From the NCBI RefSeq assembly GCF_011927945.1, contig NZ_JAATJM010000002.1, positions 1 through 64,000 on the forward strand: a DNA stretch of 64,000 nt, in the 5' to 3' direction. This DNA is from Brevundimonas alba (GTDB lineage: Bacteria > Pseudomonadota > Alphaproteobacteria > Caulobacterales > Caulobacteraceae). This document shows positions 63,890 to 64,000 of the stretch, in pieces (positions within the stretch are counted from its first letter, which is position 1; every line of letters begins with the position of its first letter). The translations under genes were made by a program, and so were the position numbers. The notes under the pieces were generated by a model that made no database searches, was not told where the DNA came from, and was given only the letters and a program-made list of their open reading frames with translations.

Positions 63890-64000
63890 TTGACCGACGA
63901 CAGCTATACCAACGCCCTGCCCCCGTCATCGGGCGCAGGCGGCGATATCTCCACCATCACGATCGAGGACGAGCTGCGCCGCTCGTATCTCGACTACGCC
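63890..64000 (+). CDS. gyrA: DNA gyrase subunit A, N-terminal fragment (cut by window edge)
   Basis: The frame open to the window end reads 37 codons with the GyrA start pattern TITIEDELRRSYLDYA, which leads into the conserved AMSVIVSRALPD segment outside the window. The start is a TTG at 63890; no in-frame ATG or GTG lies in the preceding 70 bases, and there is no clear Shine-Dalgarno. GyrA introduces negative supercoils with GyrB. ParC is less likely because of the IEDELRRSYL stretch. Confidence 0.85.
   Translation, partial: MTDDSYTNALPPSSGAGGDISTITIEDELRRSYLDYA

Overview
The window is a GC-rich alphaproteobacterial chromosome segment, most probably from the Caulobacteraceae (Brevundimonas- or Caulobacter-like). 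The support is an RcdA-type (DUF1465) regulator, a TrcR-type (DUF1013) regulator, an alphaproteobacterial aa3 oxidase subunit IV, several small alphaproteobacterial DUF families (DUF465, DUF1192, DUF2059), and promoter-like elements close to the Caulobacter housekeeping pattern (TTGAC.. / GCTA.A..). Genus assignment is inference. No phage, transposon, integron, CRISPR array or rRNA operon was seen. The window begins in the last codons of tuf and ends in the first codons of gyrA.

Layout. 0-5.7 kb: translation and transcription core (tuf end, tRNA-Trp, secE, nusG, rplK, rplA), interrupted by an amine oxidase, a tiny lipoprotein and a CNNM/CBS membrane protein. 5.7-12.2 kb: a DUF2059 protein, a phosphate unit (DUF47 accessory protein, Pit transporter, NUDIX hydrolase), an M3 peptidase and a serine hydrolase. 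12.2-16.6 kb: cytochrome oxidase subunit IV and the proton-translocating transhydrogenase operon, which carries two extra small membrane-protein genes. 16.6-26.9 kb: sulfotransferase, WYL regulator, two hybrid histidine kinases, and the glyoxylate entry gene aceA with its divergent regulator and a paired operator. 26.9-37.2 kb: cell-wall peptidase, GDSL autotransporter esterase, a SerB-SerA fusion, a tailed SDR, Hsp33 and a large RTX protein.

37.2-43.7 kb is the Pho/Pst regulon (phoR, then pstC-pstA-pstB-phoU-phoB behind a Pho-box-like site) without pstS. 43.8-52.4 kb holds a NatAB-like ABC exporter, rpsU (apparent CTG start), COQ9, purE-purK, a small diguanylate cyclase, ubiX with its neighbours, and trcR. 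52.6-59.0 kb holds a secreted CVNH-crystallin protein, quinone oxidoreductase, rcdA behind a sigma-54-like promoter, an L,D-transpeptidase, L31 and a lipid-exporter-like ABC protein. 59.0-64.0 kb holds a gene-poor 565-base gap, a GAF-PAS hybrid kinase, a thioredoxin-fold/2-oxoglutarate oxygenase fusion, a lipoprotein Cu,Zn superoxide dismutase and the start of gyrA.

Most genes are ordinary chromosomal housekeeping genes. The items most worth a second look are the SerB-SerA fusion, the enlarged pnt operon, the cysteine-less thioredoxin/oxygenase fusion, the CVNH-crystallin protein, the paired operator at aceA and the CTG start of rpsU. All domain names come from reading motifs by eye; no database search was run.
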